From assembly GCA_020152595.1 (NCBI GenBank), contig JAIGNY010001187.1:535001-599000 (forward strand): a stretch of DNA of 64,000 nt, read 5' to 3'. The DNA comes from Chiridota heheva (Eukaryota; Echinodermata; Holothuroidea; Apodida; Chiridotidae). This document shows, one piece after another, positions 13,401 to 22,696 of this stretch. Position 1 is the first letter of the stretch, and each line of letters opens with the position of its first letter. The position numbers and the translations under genes are program-made. The notes beneath the pieces are model-generated. The model was not told the DNA's origin. It made no database searches and worked only from the letters and a program-made list of their open reading frames with translations.

Positions 13401-13921
13401 CCCCAAAACCTGGTCACAAACTTAAAATTGGATGATAAATGCTGCTCATAGAGAAATTTGGAATTTTCAGGAAATTTCCTTCAATTTGAGTAACATTTTC
13501 TTAAATGTTATTAAAATTTCCTTCAATTTTACATGATTTTTTTCTTTCAATTTTGTTCCTCCAATTTAACTAAAATATCCTTCAGTTTTACCAATTTTGT
13601 CCTAATAATATCCCACTTTTAACCTTCCAGCTGGGAAGAAAGCATGCAACCGGGGAGGGTAAATCCTTTCTGGAGGGGCAAATTTCCCACTCTCCCACTT
13701 TCTGTGCTTCTAGCTTTAATCAGTAAAACTATTTTTTTGTTTTGTTTTTCAGATTCACAGTGAATTACGGAGTGATTGGAATACTGGATTGGTATCATGG
13801 GACAAATGACTCCTTTATAGGTTCAAAACAAGAAGAGCGCCATCAGTTCTTGCTAAGTCTCACACCAATTCATGAACTGTACCCTGATGATCCGGGGACG
13901 AAGAAGAAGAAGAAACGGTGA
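4274..13921 (+). CDS. FAXDC2: Fatty acid hydroxylase domain-containing 2 (FAXDC2)-like protein, 5' incomplete
   Basis: A multi-exon gene for a di-iron membrane enzyme of the fatty acid hydroxylase/sterol desaturase superfamily (PF04116), expected in the ER membrane. Five exons (4274-4477, 7079-7200, 9287-9495, 10880-11152, 13753-13921) join with matching phases to about 325 residues; the vertebrate protein is about 330. Counting from the first visible residue, the histidine boxes are HRFLHH (178-183), HKIHHEW (191-197), HSGYH (249-253 region) and HDYHH (264-268), the usual iron ligands. Hydrophobic segments lie near residues 14-30 and 69-95. The C terminus KKKR fits a KKxx ER-retrieval signal. 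The start-codon exon is missing, and exon 1 needs one extra base near 4427 to stay in frame. Family assignment is firm. The substrate is not known from sequence: homologues are linked to sphingolipid or sterol metabolism. Confidence 0.93.
4465..6855. repeat. 38-bp minisatellite, about 60 units
   Basis: The unit starts GTAAGATACCAATAGACAGA and ends AGAAATGGCTGTTTGGG, 38 bp in all. Common variants are TTTGAGG and CTATTTGGGG; truncated and scrambled units lie around 5270-5580. The first unit overlaps the last 13-15 bases of FAXDC2 exon A and its donor, so each unit repeats exon tail plus 5' splice site. Because 38 is not a multiple of 3 and the minus strand has few stops, long spurious open frames occur there. 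Confidence 0.97.
7079..7200 (+). CDS. FAXDC2: FAXDC2-like exon B (membrane helix)
   Basis: The acceptor is cttgccttatag. The exon starts in phase 1 (G plus GA gives Gly) and encodes TITGLLAIYWAISLFLLL, then VDVTGMPNLIYKYKI, ending EKNEK at the donor GTAAAG in phase 0. The LLVDVTGxPxxxxKYKIQ pattern is the conserved family segment after the second hydrophobic helix. Confidence 0.92.
7201..9286 (+). other. FAXDC2 intron B-C
   Basis: This intron holds a poly-G run (about 7389-7403), a T-rich block of the TTCAATTTTGGGAAA type (about 7600-7880) shared with other places in the window, and AT-rich sequence. I see no further exon. Confidence 0.6.
9287..9495 (+). CDS. FAXDC2: FAXDC2-like exon C (first His box half)
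   Basis: The acceptor is tttattcgcag. The exon encodes PPTKKIVKAIALTVFNQTVV and continues to EEIAFYYGH, with the Arg codon split by the donor (AG then GTATTT, phase 2). The FYYGHR ending is the start of histidine box 1. Confidence 0.95.
9544..10000. repeat. 25-bp minisatellite, about 18 units
   Basis: The unit is GGGGATGCGTAATGGGGTCGAGGGT with small indels and a TAATG/CAATG/TAACG variation. It begins about 50 bp after exon C, inside the intron. The minus strand gives proline-rich spurious open frames. Confidence 0.95.
10001..10879 (+). other. FAXDC2 intron C-D, remainder
   Basis: AT-rich unique-looking sequence with no recognisable coding content. The 3' end has a clear polypyrimidine tract (ttttatctccctccag). 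Confidence 0.6.
10880..11152 (+). CDS. FAXDC2: FAXDC2-like exon D (catalytic histidine boxes)
   Basis: This exon completes HRFLHH and encodes KIHHEWTAPIG, CHPVEHVIANILP, YSIGHHSGYHVP and SSPQAHDYHHLK, the three further histidine clusters of the superfamily. The Lys codon is split at the donor GTGAGT (phase 2). It is the best-conserved part of the gene. Confidence 0.97.
11153..12240 (+). other. FAXDC2 intron D-E, first part
   Basis: Contains poly-G/G-rich patches (about 11310-11335 and 11418-11433) in a sequence reading ggggcggatctaggattt, a motif also seen in diverged form at 59540. No exon is seen. Confidence 0.55.
12241..12890. repeat. 19-bp minisatellite, about 34 units
   Basis: The unit is CCCGGTGGGTCTGCAACAT. 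The first five or so units carry GGCGG in place of CCCGG. It is highly homogeneous, which suggests recent expansion. All six frames are largely open, giving spurious proteins on both strands. Confidence 0.97.
12891..13752 (+). other. FAXDC2 intron D-E, last part
   Basis: Contains a T-rich TTCAATTTTA block (about 13450-13620) followed by the shared tail gggaagaaagcatgcaac (13635). It ends with a strong polypyrimidine tract and acceptor (tttttgttttgtttttcag). Confidence 0.6.
13753..13921 (+). CDS. FAXDC2: FAXDC2-like last exon (C terminus, stop TGA)
   Basis: The phase fits exon D. The exon encodes KFTVNYGVIGILDWYHGT, then EERHQFLLSLTPIHELYPDD and a lysine tract before TGA (13919-13921). YGVxGxLDxxHGT is a family hallmark directly after HDYHHLK. 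The terminal KKKKKR could serve as a KKxx ER-retrieval signal (inference). Confidence 0.95.
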
Positions 13922-14104
13922 AGAAGTGGAATTCACGTCTTCTTTCAAATGATAGCTACAAATTGCATGCATTGTATTTACTTATGATAAAATTCCATTT
14001 TTGTATCTGAAATCCTAAAATTCGGACGGAACACTTCCTTTTCTGTAGAAATGTAAGAAAAGCAAGTAATCATTTTTACGCATTCATTGGTAAATCAAGT
14101 TCTC

Positions 14105-15240
14105 ATCGAATGTTCCAGCTTATTGAACGTTCTAGGTTATCAAACGTTCCAGCTTATCGAACGTTCCAAGTTATCGAACGTTCCAGGTTATCGACGTTCC
14201 AGCTAATCGAACGTTTCAGGTTATCAAATGTTCCGGGTTATCGAACGTTGCAGGTTATCACACGTTCCAACTTATCGAACGTTCCAGCTTATCAAACGTT
14301 CCAGCTTATTGAACGTTCCAGCTTATCGAACGATCCAGGTTATCGAACGTTCCAGCTTATCGAACGTTCCAGATTATCGAACGTTCCGGGTTATCGAACG
14401 TTCCGGGTTATCGAACGTTCCAGGTTATCGAACATTTCAGGATATGGAACGTTGGAGGTTATGGAACGTTGCAGGTTATGGAACGTTGCAGGTTATGGAA
14501 CGTTGCAGGTTATCGAACGTTCCAGCTTATCGGACGTTCCAGGTTATCGAACGTTCCAGCTTATCGAACGTTCCGGGTTATCGAACGTTCCGGGTTATCG
14601 AACGTTCCGGCTTATCGAACGTTCCAGGTTATGGAACATTTCAGGATATGGAACGTTGCAGGTTATGGAACGTTGCAGGTTATGGAACGTTGCAGGTTAT
14701 CGAACGTTGCAGGTTATCGAACGTTGCAGGTTATCGAACGTTGCAGGTTATCGAACGTTGCAGGTTATCGAACGTTCCAGCTTATCGAACGTTCCAGGTT
14801 ATCGATTGTTCCAGGTTATCGAATGTTCCAGGTTATTGAACGTTCCAGGTTATCGAACGTTCCAGCTTATCGAACGCTCCAGCTTATCGAACGTTCCAGC
14901 TTATCGAACTTTCCAGCTTATCGAACGTTCCAGCTTATCGGACGTTCCAGGTTATCGAACGTTCCAGCTTATCGAACGTTCCAGGTTATCGAACGTTCCA
15001 GGTTTTCAAACGTTCCAGGTTTTTTAACGTTCCGGGTTATCAAACGTTCCAACTTATCAAACGTTCCAGGTTATCGAACGTTCCAGGTTATCGAACGTCC
15101 CAGGTTATTGAACGTTCCAACTTATCGAACGTTTCAGGTTATCAAGCCTTCCAAGTTATCGAACGTTCCAGGTTATCGAACGTTCCAACTTATCGATCGT
15201 TCCAGGTTATCGAAAGTTCCACGAACGTTCCAGCTAATTC
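14105..15240. repeat. 17-bp minisatellite, about 65 units
   Basis: The unit is GTTATCGAACGTTCCAG, with variants CTTATC, GTTATGG and GTTGCAG. The central AACGTT is palindromic. The array starts about 185 bp after the FAXDC2-like stop, so it may lie in the 3'UTR if the transcript extends that far. A run of GTTGCAG variants sits near 14450-14770. Confidence 0.96.
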
Positions 15241-17452
15241 AGGAAGTTTTCTTCAAGTGTTCCAAATTTTACCAAAATGTCCTTAAATTTTACCCCAAAT
15301 TCCTTAAACTTCACCAAAATTTCACTACATTTTTTACACATGTATAAGTTTCTTTTATCTTTTTAAATGTTTGTTAATTTTTATTCATTGGGGAGTACGA
15401 CCAAAGTACATTAATTTTCTTAGGGGGTGATAAAAAAGTAATTTTTCAGTGAATATTATTACCAGTATTAAAATTCAATGTAGTTGGCTTTACGAGCAAA
15501 TTAGGGCAGAACATTGCTGCTGATCTTTTGCATAACTTCACACGAATTTTGAGGTGAATTATAAGATTTTATTATCGAGGAAATTATTTAAGGGTGCAAA
15601 CACATATTTGCCCTATCGAAACATATTATTCTATTCTTTTTGGAATATTTCATCCTGGGAAAAACATTCCATGCAATAACATTTTTGAGAAAAGTTACAT
15701 TAACAATTGGCTCGACTCCTCCTCTCCCTTTATCTTCAATTTGAAGAACTATGAATTTCACTGAATAAGGGACAAGTCTGGCCTCAATAAAACATTACTT
15801 TGTTTGAAAATTGCTAGCTTTTTTATTAACTATGCAATAGGAAAACAATTTTAAAGTTTTTTCAAAGTGATTTGTAAATGAATGTTCGATCTAGAAGGAA
15901 CAATATAAGAAACAAAATTCTGTCAGGACTGGGGCACTTGTCTGCTTTGACTCAAAGCATAAACTTTAAAAGAAAAAAAAGGAAAAAAGCTTTCTTTCAA
16001 ACTGGTTATTACAGAAAGTTAAAACATCATTAGTGCAGTGGTCAAATCTTGACCAAACTAATCCTAAGGGTTACCATAGGAAACTAAAATTCTAAACACA
16101 ACTACAAATTTTTGGGTGACATTAATAAAAAACAAATGTTAACTGCAACTTTAAAACCTTTTTGAGAGGATAATGTTTGATATGTGTATCAATAGTATGG
16201 GTACCTGTGTATTTCATTTGAATTAATTCATACTTTCCAAGGAATTTAGAAAGTTTGAAATGTTACTTTTTTTCTAAATTGTAATTGCATAATGATGTAA
16301 ATAATTGTAAACAAATAAAAGATGCAATAAAAGAGATAACAAGAGGAAGCTTAACTTGGAATAAACTTTGTTTATTGTATAACAAAGTAGACTCATACAA
16401 TCAGACACTTCATATATTAAATTTACAAAAAACAAACGTGTTTTCATAACAATCGTCCTTATACGCATGATCCAATGAAAGTTTGACACATAATCCAGCA
16501 CCATTTGAAAATAAAGGCAGAAAATATATAATATTCAATAGATATGAAGTATGAATATGAATATTTTAAAGCAAGTTTATTATTAAACTAATTATATAAG
16601 TACTACATAGCATCACTCGTTTTCTATTTTACAAAAAGATTTATCACGGGAGTTGTAACATTTATCTGTCATTTACAGCTTGCCCAGAAAGTTGGCAACA
16701 TTTAAAAGTGTACTTATTAGCCTATCAATAAAATTCATATTTTCACCTACAACCATGCATAATAACAAGAATCGATCTATGCCCATAGAAATGAGACCGA
16801 GTTGTAAGGGTTTGTCAGTTGAAGTATTTAATTTTTCTGAAGAAAAAAATTATATCATATATTTTCTTAGACAACAACTAGAACAATACAGGCATTTGAA
16901 TGCTCCCTTTCAAACATATAGAAGTTTATAAAAACATTGATACAGTCGCGCAGTTTTTCAACTTTTTATACTGTCAACTTACAGATCCATTATTATGAAC
17001 AATTTTTCATGTTCATGTCCAGCTTTCATGAAAAGGTTCGGCTCAAAATTAACTTGAGCATGCGAGAATTATGACAAAGCAAGATACTCGATGTCAGCAA
17101 GTAGGCAGGGAGATGCCGCCAAAATTGTTAAGTTTTTATTTAACTGACACCTTTCTTAAACTTGGGTTTGAAAATGAGACAATTTTATTTTTATTATATT
17201 TATACTTCAAGGAGAGAAACAAAAAAGGATTCCAGATATGGTTTGTTGATGTTTAATGGCACTGCGACAGTCAGAGTCAAAAGTGCCAAGAGGGTGTTAA
17301 TAAATTATGGTGTAAGAGTTAGGATAGTGAGGAGATGGAAGGTTTGTAAGGGAGATAAGGGGGAAAAGCAGGAAGAAAAAAAAAGAAAAAAACATTTTGG
17401 TGAAAAGAAAGGGGTATGTAAGGTTAGGTGTAGAAAGGGAGGGGAGGGGGAG

Positions 17453-17659
17453 TTAAATGTGGTGGAAGAGGTTGTTGTTGCGGAGGAAGTTGATGTTTGA
17501 GGAAGAATTGTTTTCGAAAAGGTCCGAGATTGAGGATAGTGAGGAGAGAAGAGATCTGGTATAGGGGACAGTTACAAAGATATGCTTGATGGAGAGAGCG
17601 GTGTTACAAGTGGGGCAGAGAGGGGTAGGGGAACCGGATAAGAGATTCCAGATATCCTA
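17453..17659 (-). pseudogene. Non-LTR retrotransposon ORF2 3' fragment
   Basis: The minus strand reads IWNLLSGSPTPLCPTCNTAL, then SIKHIFVTVPYTR, ending NNNLFHHI and stop. The CPxCxxxLSxxHIF pattern is typical of the zinc-binding tail at the end of many LINE reverse-transcriptase proteins. Only about 68 codons remain and an in-frame TAG lies just upstream, so it is a decayed remnant. Downstream on - is a likely 3'UTR with AGTGCCATTAAACATCAACA. The clade is not determined. Confidence 0.6.
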
Positions 17660-20235
17660 CAATGATTAATTAGGTTTATGAAGGTACAAAAATGACTCCA
17701 TAAAATCTGAATCTTTTGGTATTATCTTCCTACAATACATTACACTGAGTACCCCTACAAATTATTTGTTGACCACTGCCCGCCAAATCAATTAAAACTG
17801 ACCCCTTCTCTGACCAAACCACAATTTTCTTGCATGATTGCTCTTTTATGCGGACGGATAGAAAAATTAATTTCATTATTTACAATTTCAATATGTACAG
17901 ATAAAAAAGCCAGCAATTTCCACTTTCAAAATTGTTTGCTCAAGCATTAATATATATCATACAGATTTACAAAATTCTTTTGTGCCGAATAGGCAATTAT
18001 TTACAAAATAAACATTTTATAATGACAAAGGACATATACATATATATCTCATACATAATCATGTCGTTGTGAGAACTGAATAACTACAAAAAGGCCTGTA
18101 GCTTGAGGAAACATATCAGGCATGCCACCAGACTCCTTCCCCAGCCCACTCCTCTCTCAATAATACCTATTTGTATTTTCTCAGTTATATCCTAGATAAT
18201 GATGTCCCTACCTACTCACTCTAGCTACAGGCTATGAATATAGCATTGTCTGCCTACCTCACTGCAGCCAATCAAGGCACACAATACTTGCATTTAAAGG
18301 TTTCTCCTTCATTGTCTAGAATAAAATTAATATTCACAGATAACAACTTTTTACACAGAAATATGACAAATTAAATTAACAACACATGTGATTTTGTAGG
18401 AGTAACATCGCTTAGTATCGTTCTTTGTAACATTATAAATCCTTTATTCTCTCTATAAATGTATTCTTACGTAACATGTAAACCTAATACGGCAATTTCA
18501 ATAAGAGATAAGTCAAACATTGTGTCTATGACATCATGAATCTGCAAGTTTCCATGAAAAAAATGACTTCAATATTTTGACTTCTTTTCATATATGATAC
18601 AGAATATTTATACAAACAAAGTGGTGAAAAAAAATATGTTAATATCTTATTCCATTTAGAAATTATAATTAAAAGAGTAGAAAAATGTTCTTAAAAACAC
18701 CTCGTACAGTATACATGTATGTCCTTCAGCTTGGTGATGTCATCAAGGCAATTCCAGCCAGTTATGTATTGATCAATTTAATCACACTTTTTTTACATTA
18801 TCGAACAGCATTTTTGATTCGTTATAGAGATAGGGTGGAATATATAATTTACAAGAAAACATTTTGTTTTTTTCTTAGTGTACATTACATTTACAATGAG
18901 AACAAAATCCAAATCATTTTTAAAGAAATACAAAAGACGTTTTGTTGAAATTGTCTCTATAACATCACAGATGTTGCCAATCAGTCACTTTTGTCCAAAT
19001 TTAAAAAAATACTTTAAAATTTCATAACATCTTAACGGAATATAGTTTTTTCACCACTTTGTTTCTAAAATTTGTCTCTATTATATATGAAAAAATGAAA
19101 ATCCAAGGGAATATCTAACAGTATGAATTTGTTAGTTGGATACATTTTTGCTGTTTTCAATTTCATCATTTTTAAAGAACTGAGTAAGATGTCCATGCTT
19201 GTCCACACAATGATAAGACAGACAAAACTGTTTTTCTGGCTTCCAAAGAATGAGCTAATTGTATCATTTACCATTTCATTTCTATTTCAATGATTGGAAA
19301 ATGAATTATTTCATAACATAATGTTCACTATGGAATTAACAATACACCAATCAGAACATTGTGATCATCTGTTTCAACTGACTCAAATCTAGATTATAGA
19401 AACATCAGAAACAGCTGTCTTCAAAGTTTCTTCATACTTTTAACTATTCTACTATATATATATTTGCTTTAAAGTATAAAACATTTACTACATTCTTTTT
19501 TAATAGCAAACTAAATACTCGTCAGTCTCTACAACCTAGAATGTCTTAAATAATCTCTTCAACTTATCTCTCTTCAACATATATATACAATTAACAAATG
19601 GTTACTTACAGAGTTACAGAGGCAGTAGTCCAGCTACTTACAAAACGCATGGGAGTTAGTTTTGTATTACATAATAGAAGCTTAAACCATTTAATAGACT
19701 TCCCATGATTGTACAAATATTGATACTGTAAACAGGTAAGTTTGAGAAATATTGTATTTTCATACAAAGGTAGTCAAATCATTTAAGGGGTGTTTGGCAG
19801 GATTACTTCAACTTATTCAAAAATTGAATTTTGATGATTCGATGCTGGCCCATTTGTCTTCACTTACGTCCAAAGGTTATATGTACACAAATTATTTTGA
19901 GAAAATATTTAATCGCTGATTAACACATCACAGTGTGAGCACTGTCGCTGTATTTCTCTCTTAAGTACTGGGACATACATTACACATTACAAATCATGAA
20001 AGAATTGGCACATGTTATTTTCACATTATTTCACTCTTAAGATTGTCACAAACTTATTGAAGGTACTATTGCAGCTATCCTTATAACATGAACTGTTTGT
20101 AGTACCTTCAGCTTCACATTACAAAATTCCTAGCATTCTGGAGAGAAAAAAATAAAATAAACAAATTTGTCAATAATAACAAATTGTGCATTAATAATGT
20201 TTTCTTGTTATGGCATATCCCTTAAAATATCTCAT

Positions 20236-20972
20236 AAAATTTAAAGAAATATTCCCATGTTTTCTTTTAATATTCCCATGGTTTTTTCTATTACTCCCAT
20301 GGTTTTTTCTATCACTACCATGGTTTTTTCTAATATTCCCATGGGTTTTTCTAATATTCCCATGGTTTTTTGTAAAATTTTATCTGAAAGAGCATATTTT
20401 TAGAGCAAATTTGGTACAAAAATCAGGTTGATATCATAATTCCGTTCAGGAGATATGGATTTGTAAAGATTTCCAAATTTGCATTTTAAAGTTTTTGTAC
20501 AGTATGATGAATTCGTGTTTGATGATGTCATAGAGATAATTCCATTGCAAATGTTTGTGTACTTCTTTTAATGTTAATTGGTTGTTTCTGTATGATTAGA
20601 AACAATTTTCTAAAAGTTATTGAAGTAGGGCATATTTGGCAATGTATATAAATACCTAACTTTCATCAATTTTTTTTCTAGCAGGTTTTACTAATAAAAA
20701 GGATGACAGATTTTAATAAAATACATAGAATTTTGTGGGAGAATGTGTTGAAAATACATAGAACTTTGTGGGAGAATGTGTTACTGTGATGTCATACTGA
20801 CCCTTTTCCTATTCGTTTATTGGCATTTTTTTGTGAACCTTAAAAAATTTGAATATCTCCTGGTAGGAATAATATATCAACATGAATTTTGTACTAAATT
20901 CTTTAAAAAATTTTTTCTTCTTTTTTCTTATGAAAGGTTACGAAAAAACATGGAGATATTCCTTTAACAGGA
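20236..20972 (+). mobile_element. MITE copy 1 with amplified left end
   Basis: This copy matches the one at 54819-55397 over most of its length (shared blocks include gcaaatttggtacaaaaatc/gccaatttggtacaaaaatc and tagcaggttttactaataaa). The ends resemble inverted repeats: left TTTAAAGAAATATTCCCATG, right end complement TTAAAGGAATATCTCCATG. In this copy the left-end motif ATTCCCATGGTTTTTTCTA is repeated about five times (20250-20370). No coding capacity is seen. Confidence 0.7.
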
Positions 20973-21084
20973 AATGGGTTATGACGCATTAAGACTGTTT
21001 GTAATTTACAACAAACATTAAAATCGCTGAGGCATGATGAAGTTACTAAGCACAGGAAAGCATAGTAGAATTAACTTAAGTACG

Positions 21085-21345
21085 TCGGAGTCAATGAAGG
21101 TTCATTTACGCTGGTACTCGTCCCACTTCCATTGCGCAAAGGAATGAGAGTATTTAAATTCCACCTAGACAAGACACCAGTCTATCGCAAGTTACAACAA
21201 GCTGGTACTTATTTCGCTGCCGAGTTCTTTGGAGCAAATAGAAATTAAGTGTCTTAATCAAGAACATGGTATCTGGTGTGAGAATTGAACCCAGTAATTT
21301 TGGAGTATGAGACAGACTCTACCACTGAGCTATCATTTTTCCCCG
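21085..21345 (-). mobile_element. tRNA-derived SINE copy (minus orientation)
   Basis: On the minus strand the head reads ATAGCTCAGTGGTAGAGTCT (A-box-like) and then GGGTTCAATTCTCAC (B-box-like), as in a tRNA promoter. It is followed by a body containing ACACTTAATT, a TACCAGC segment, TAGACTGGTGTCTTGTC and ACTCTCATTCC, shared with the copies at 36958, 37205 and 41478. It lies downstream of the teneurin stop, perhaps in its 3'UTR. Confidence 0.75.
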
Positions 21346-21922
21346 TCGAGTATAACTTGACTCTAGTAACATATATTTTTTTTTTTAATTTATTTAAAAA
21401 AATATATAAAAATAATAATAATATTAAAAAAAAAACAATTATGATTTTTATTTTTTTATTTTATGATAATAGGCAACTATCAGAGCATAACATTTTCTAA
21501 AACAAGCACACTAGATAAAATGTTTATCAGCAAAATCTTTAGGACACAATTCCATTTGCTGTATTTCAATTTAGGAACTACTGGCTTTGAAGTTTCAGTA
21601 CAATTGGAGTAGAGGAAGATTTTCTTAAATACAGTATATGGGAATTAAATAGATGTATAAAATGCTATAACCAGCAATTGGCACAATAATTGACACATGA
21701 CAAATGATTTTGTTACTACTGGAAGCTTCGGAAACCTTTGAATTGAATGTCACCAAGAAAGGCACTGCCTTTATATGCCCTTAATCTAATCCAATAATAT
21801 CTGTATCAACATGTTCGAGCTGATGTTCAAGGTAGATTAGATTGTAAAACAACCTCCTTATATGAGAACCTCAAATTAAAATAGCCCTTTTAAGGGTAAT
21901 TCCCTGAGATTCATTCGTTCGG

Positions 21923-22696
21923 TCAGCTTCCCTCCATCCCTGGAACAATTCGTTCTAATCTAATGTTATTGCCATCAAACGCTGCCTCGGGGTACAAGGT
22001 CAGGTCCAGCGTGTAATTACCAACATAATTTGGTATAAACCCATCCCTTAACAATGTTTGTCTCTCAATTACAGTCCAATGTCTTGAAGCTCTCCTACCG
22101 TTAGCGATCAACCATTTTTCTTTTCTCCACGCTTCTTCCACCGCAAGTTGTTTAGCTTTCTTCAAAATAATAGATGTAACTTGTTCGCCGGATAATCCAT
22201 AAAACAATGTCCAGCTTGAATAAAGATCTGTGATATTTAATTTGATATGGTTTACTGGACCGCTAATTCTTTGCACGGTGATGTTTATGTTGGAAGACAA
22301 TTTATGCAACATCTCCACATGAGAATCATTCCACGACAAACCTAACAACGCTAAATCCAAATCCGCTTTCCTCAGTTCTGTTTTGAAAAAGTATCGTGCC
22401 ACCTTTCCCTTTGCTTGACTGCAATGCTGCCATCTTTCTCCGACAAGGGACCCATTAAACACTGTTGCTATTTGCCAGTGCTTTTCCTCTACTAAATTGT
22501 TTATGACATGAGAAACAAATCTTCCTTTTGAGAGGGACATTTTAATGTGATTTCCCACAAGACTAGGCAAAGTTTGGAATAAGATTTCCTGTGGAGTTGC
22601 TGGGTGGCTTGACAGGTGTTTGTTGGGAAAAACGTGTAGGTTTTCATCGAAGCTGTCAATGTTTTTCTGCACATTTGAAATCACTGACCCCACCGG
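21923..22696 (-). CDS. TENM: Teneurin exon 27 (ABD and Tox-GHH-like C terminus, stop)
   Basis: 258 codons including TGA at 21925-21923. It encodes the antibiotic-binding-domain-like and toxin-like (Tox-GHH) end, with VEEAWRKEKW, GRRASRHWTVIERQTLLRDG and LYPEAAFDGNNIRLERI lining up with the vertebrate C terminus, which is also the TCAP region. A dibasic GRR lies before it. There is no terminal GKR amidation signal: the protein ends PGMEGS. I see no sign that it acts as a toxin. Confidence 0.95.
   Translation of the reverse strand, partial: PVGSVISNVQKNIDSFDENLHVFPNKHLSSHPATPQEILFQTLPSLVGNHIKMSLSKGRFVSHVINNLVEEKHWQIATVFNGSLVGERWQHCSQAKGKVARYFFKTELRKADLDLALLGLSWNDSHVEMLHKLSSNINITVQRISGPVNHIKLNITDLYSSWTLFYGLSGEQVTSIILKKAKQLAVEEAWRKEKWLIANGRRASRHWTVIERQTLLRDGFIPNYVGNYTLDLTLYPEAAFDGNNIRLERIVPGMEGS

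Larger units (their letters stand above)
15241..21922. other. Tail-to-tail interval between the two genes
   Basis: About 6.7 kb of AT-rich sequence between the 17-bp array and the teneurin stop. It should contain both 3'UTRs. AATAAA hexamers on + (for example near 15787, 16126 and 16316) and on - (near 21449) are possible polyadenylation signals, but I cannot choose between them. A LINE remnant, a MITE and a SINE are listed separately. No further gene is seen. Confidence 0.5.

Noticed and set aside
14110-15347. Open frames with a repeated NVPGYRTFQVIERS-like motif
   Set aside because: 17-bp minisatellite read in three frames; no start context and no non-repeat domain.
17162-17500. Lysine-rich + strand small protein
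   Set aside because: It overlaps the minus-strand LINE tail, has low-complexity composition and no splice or family support.
21923-22696. C-terminal Tox-GHH-like region as an active toxin
   Set aside because: This fold is a normal part of metazoan teneurins. No catalytic GHH motif is seen and the region is fused to an adhesion receptor.
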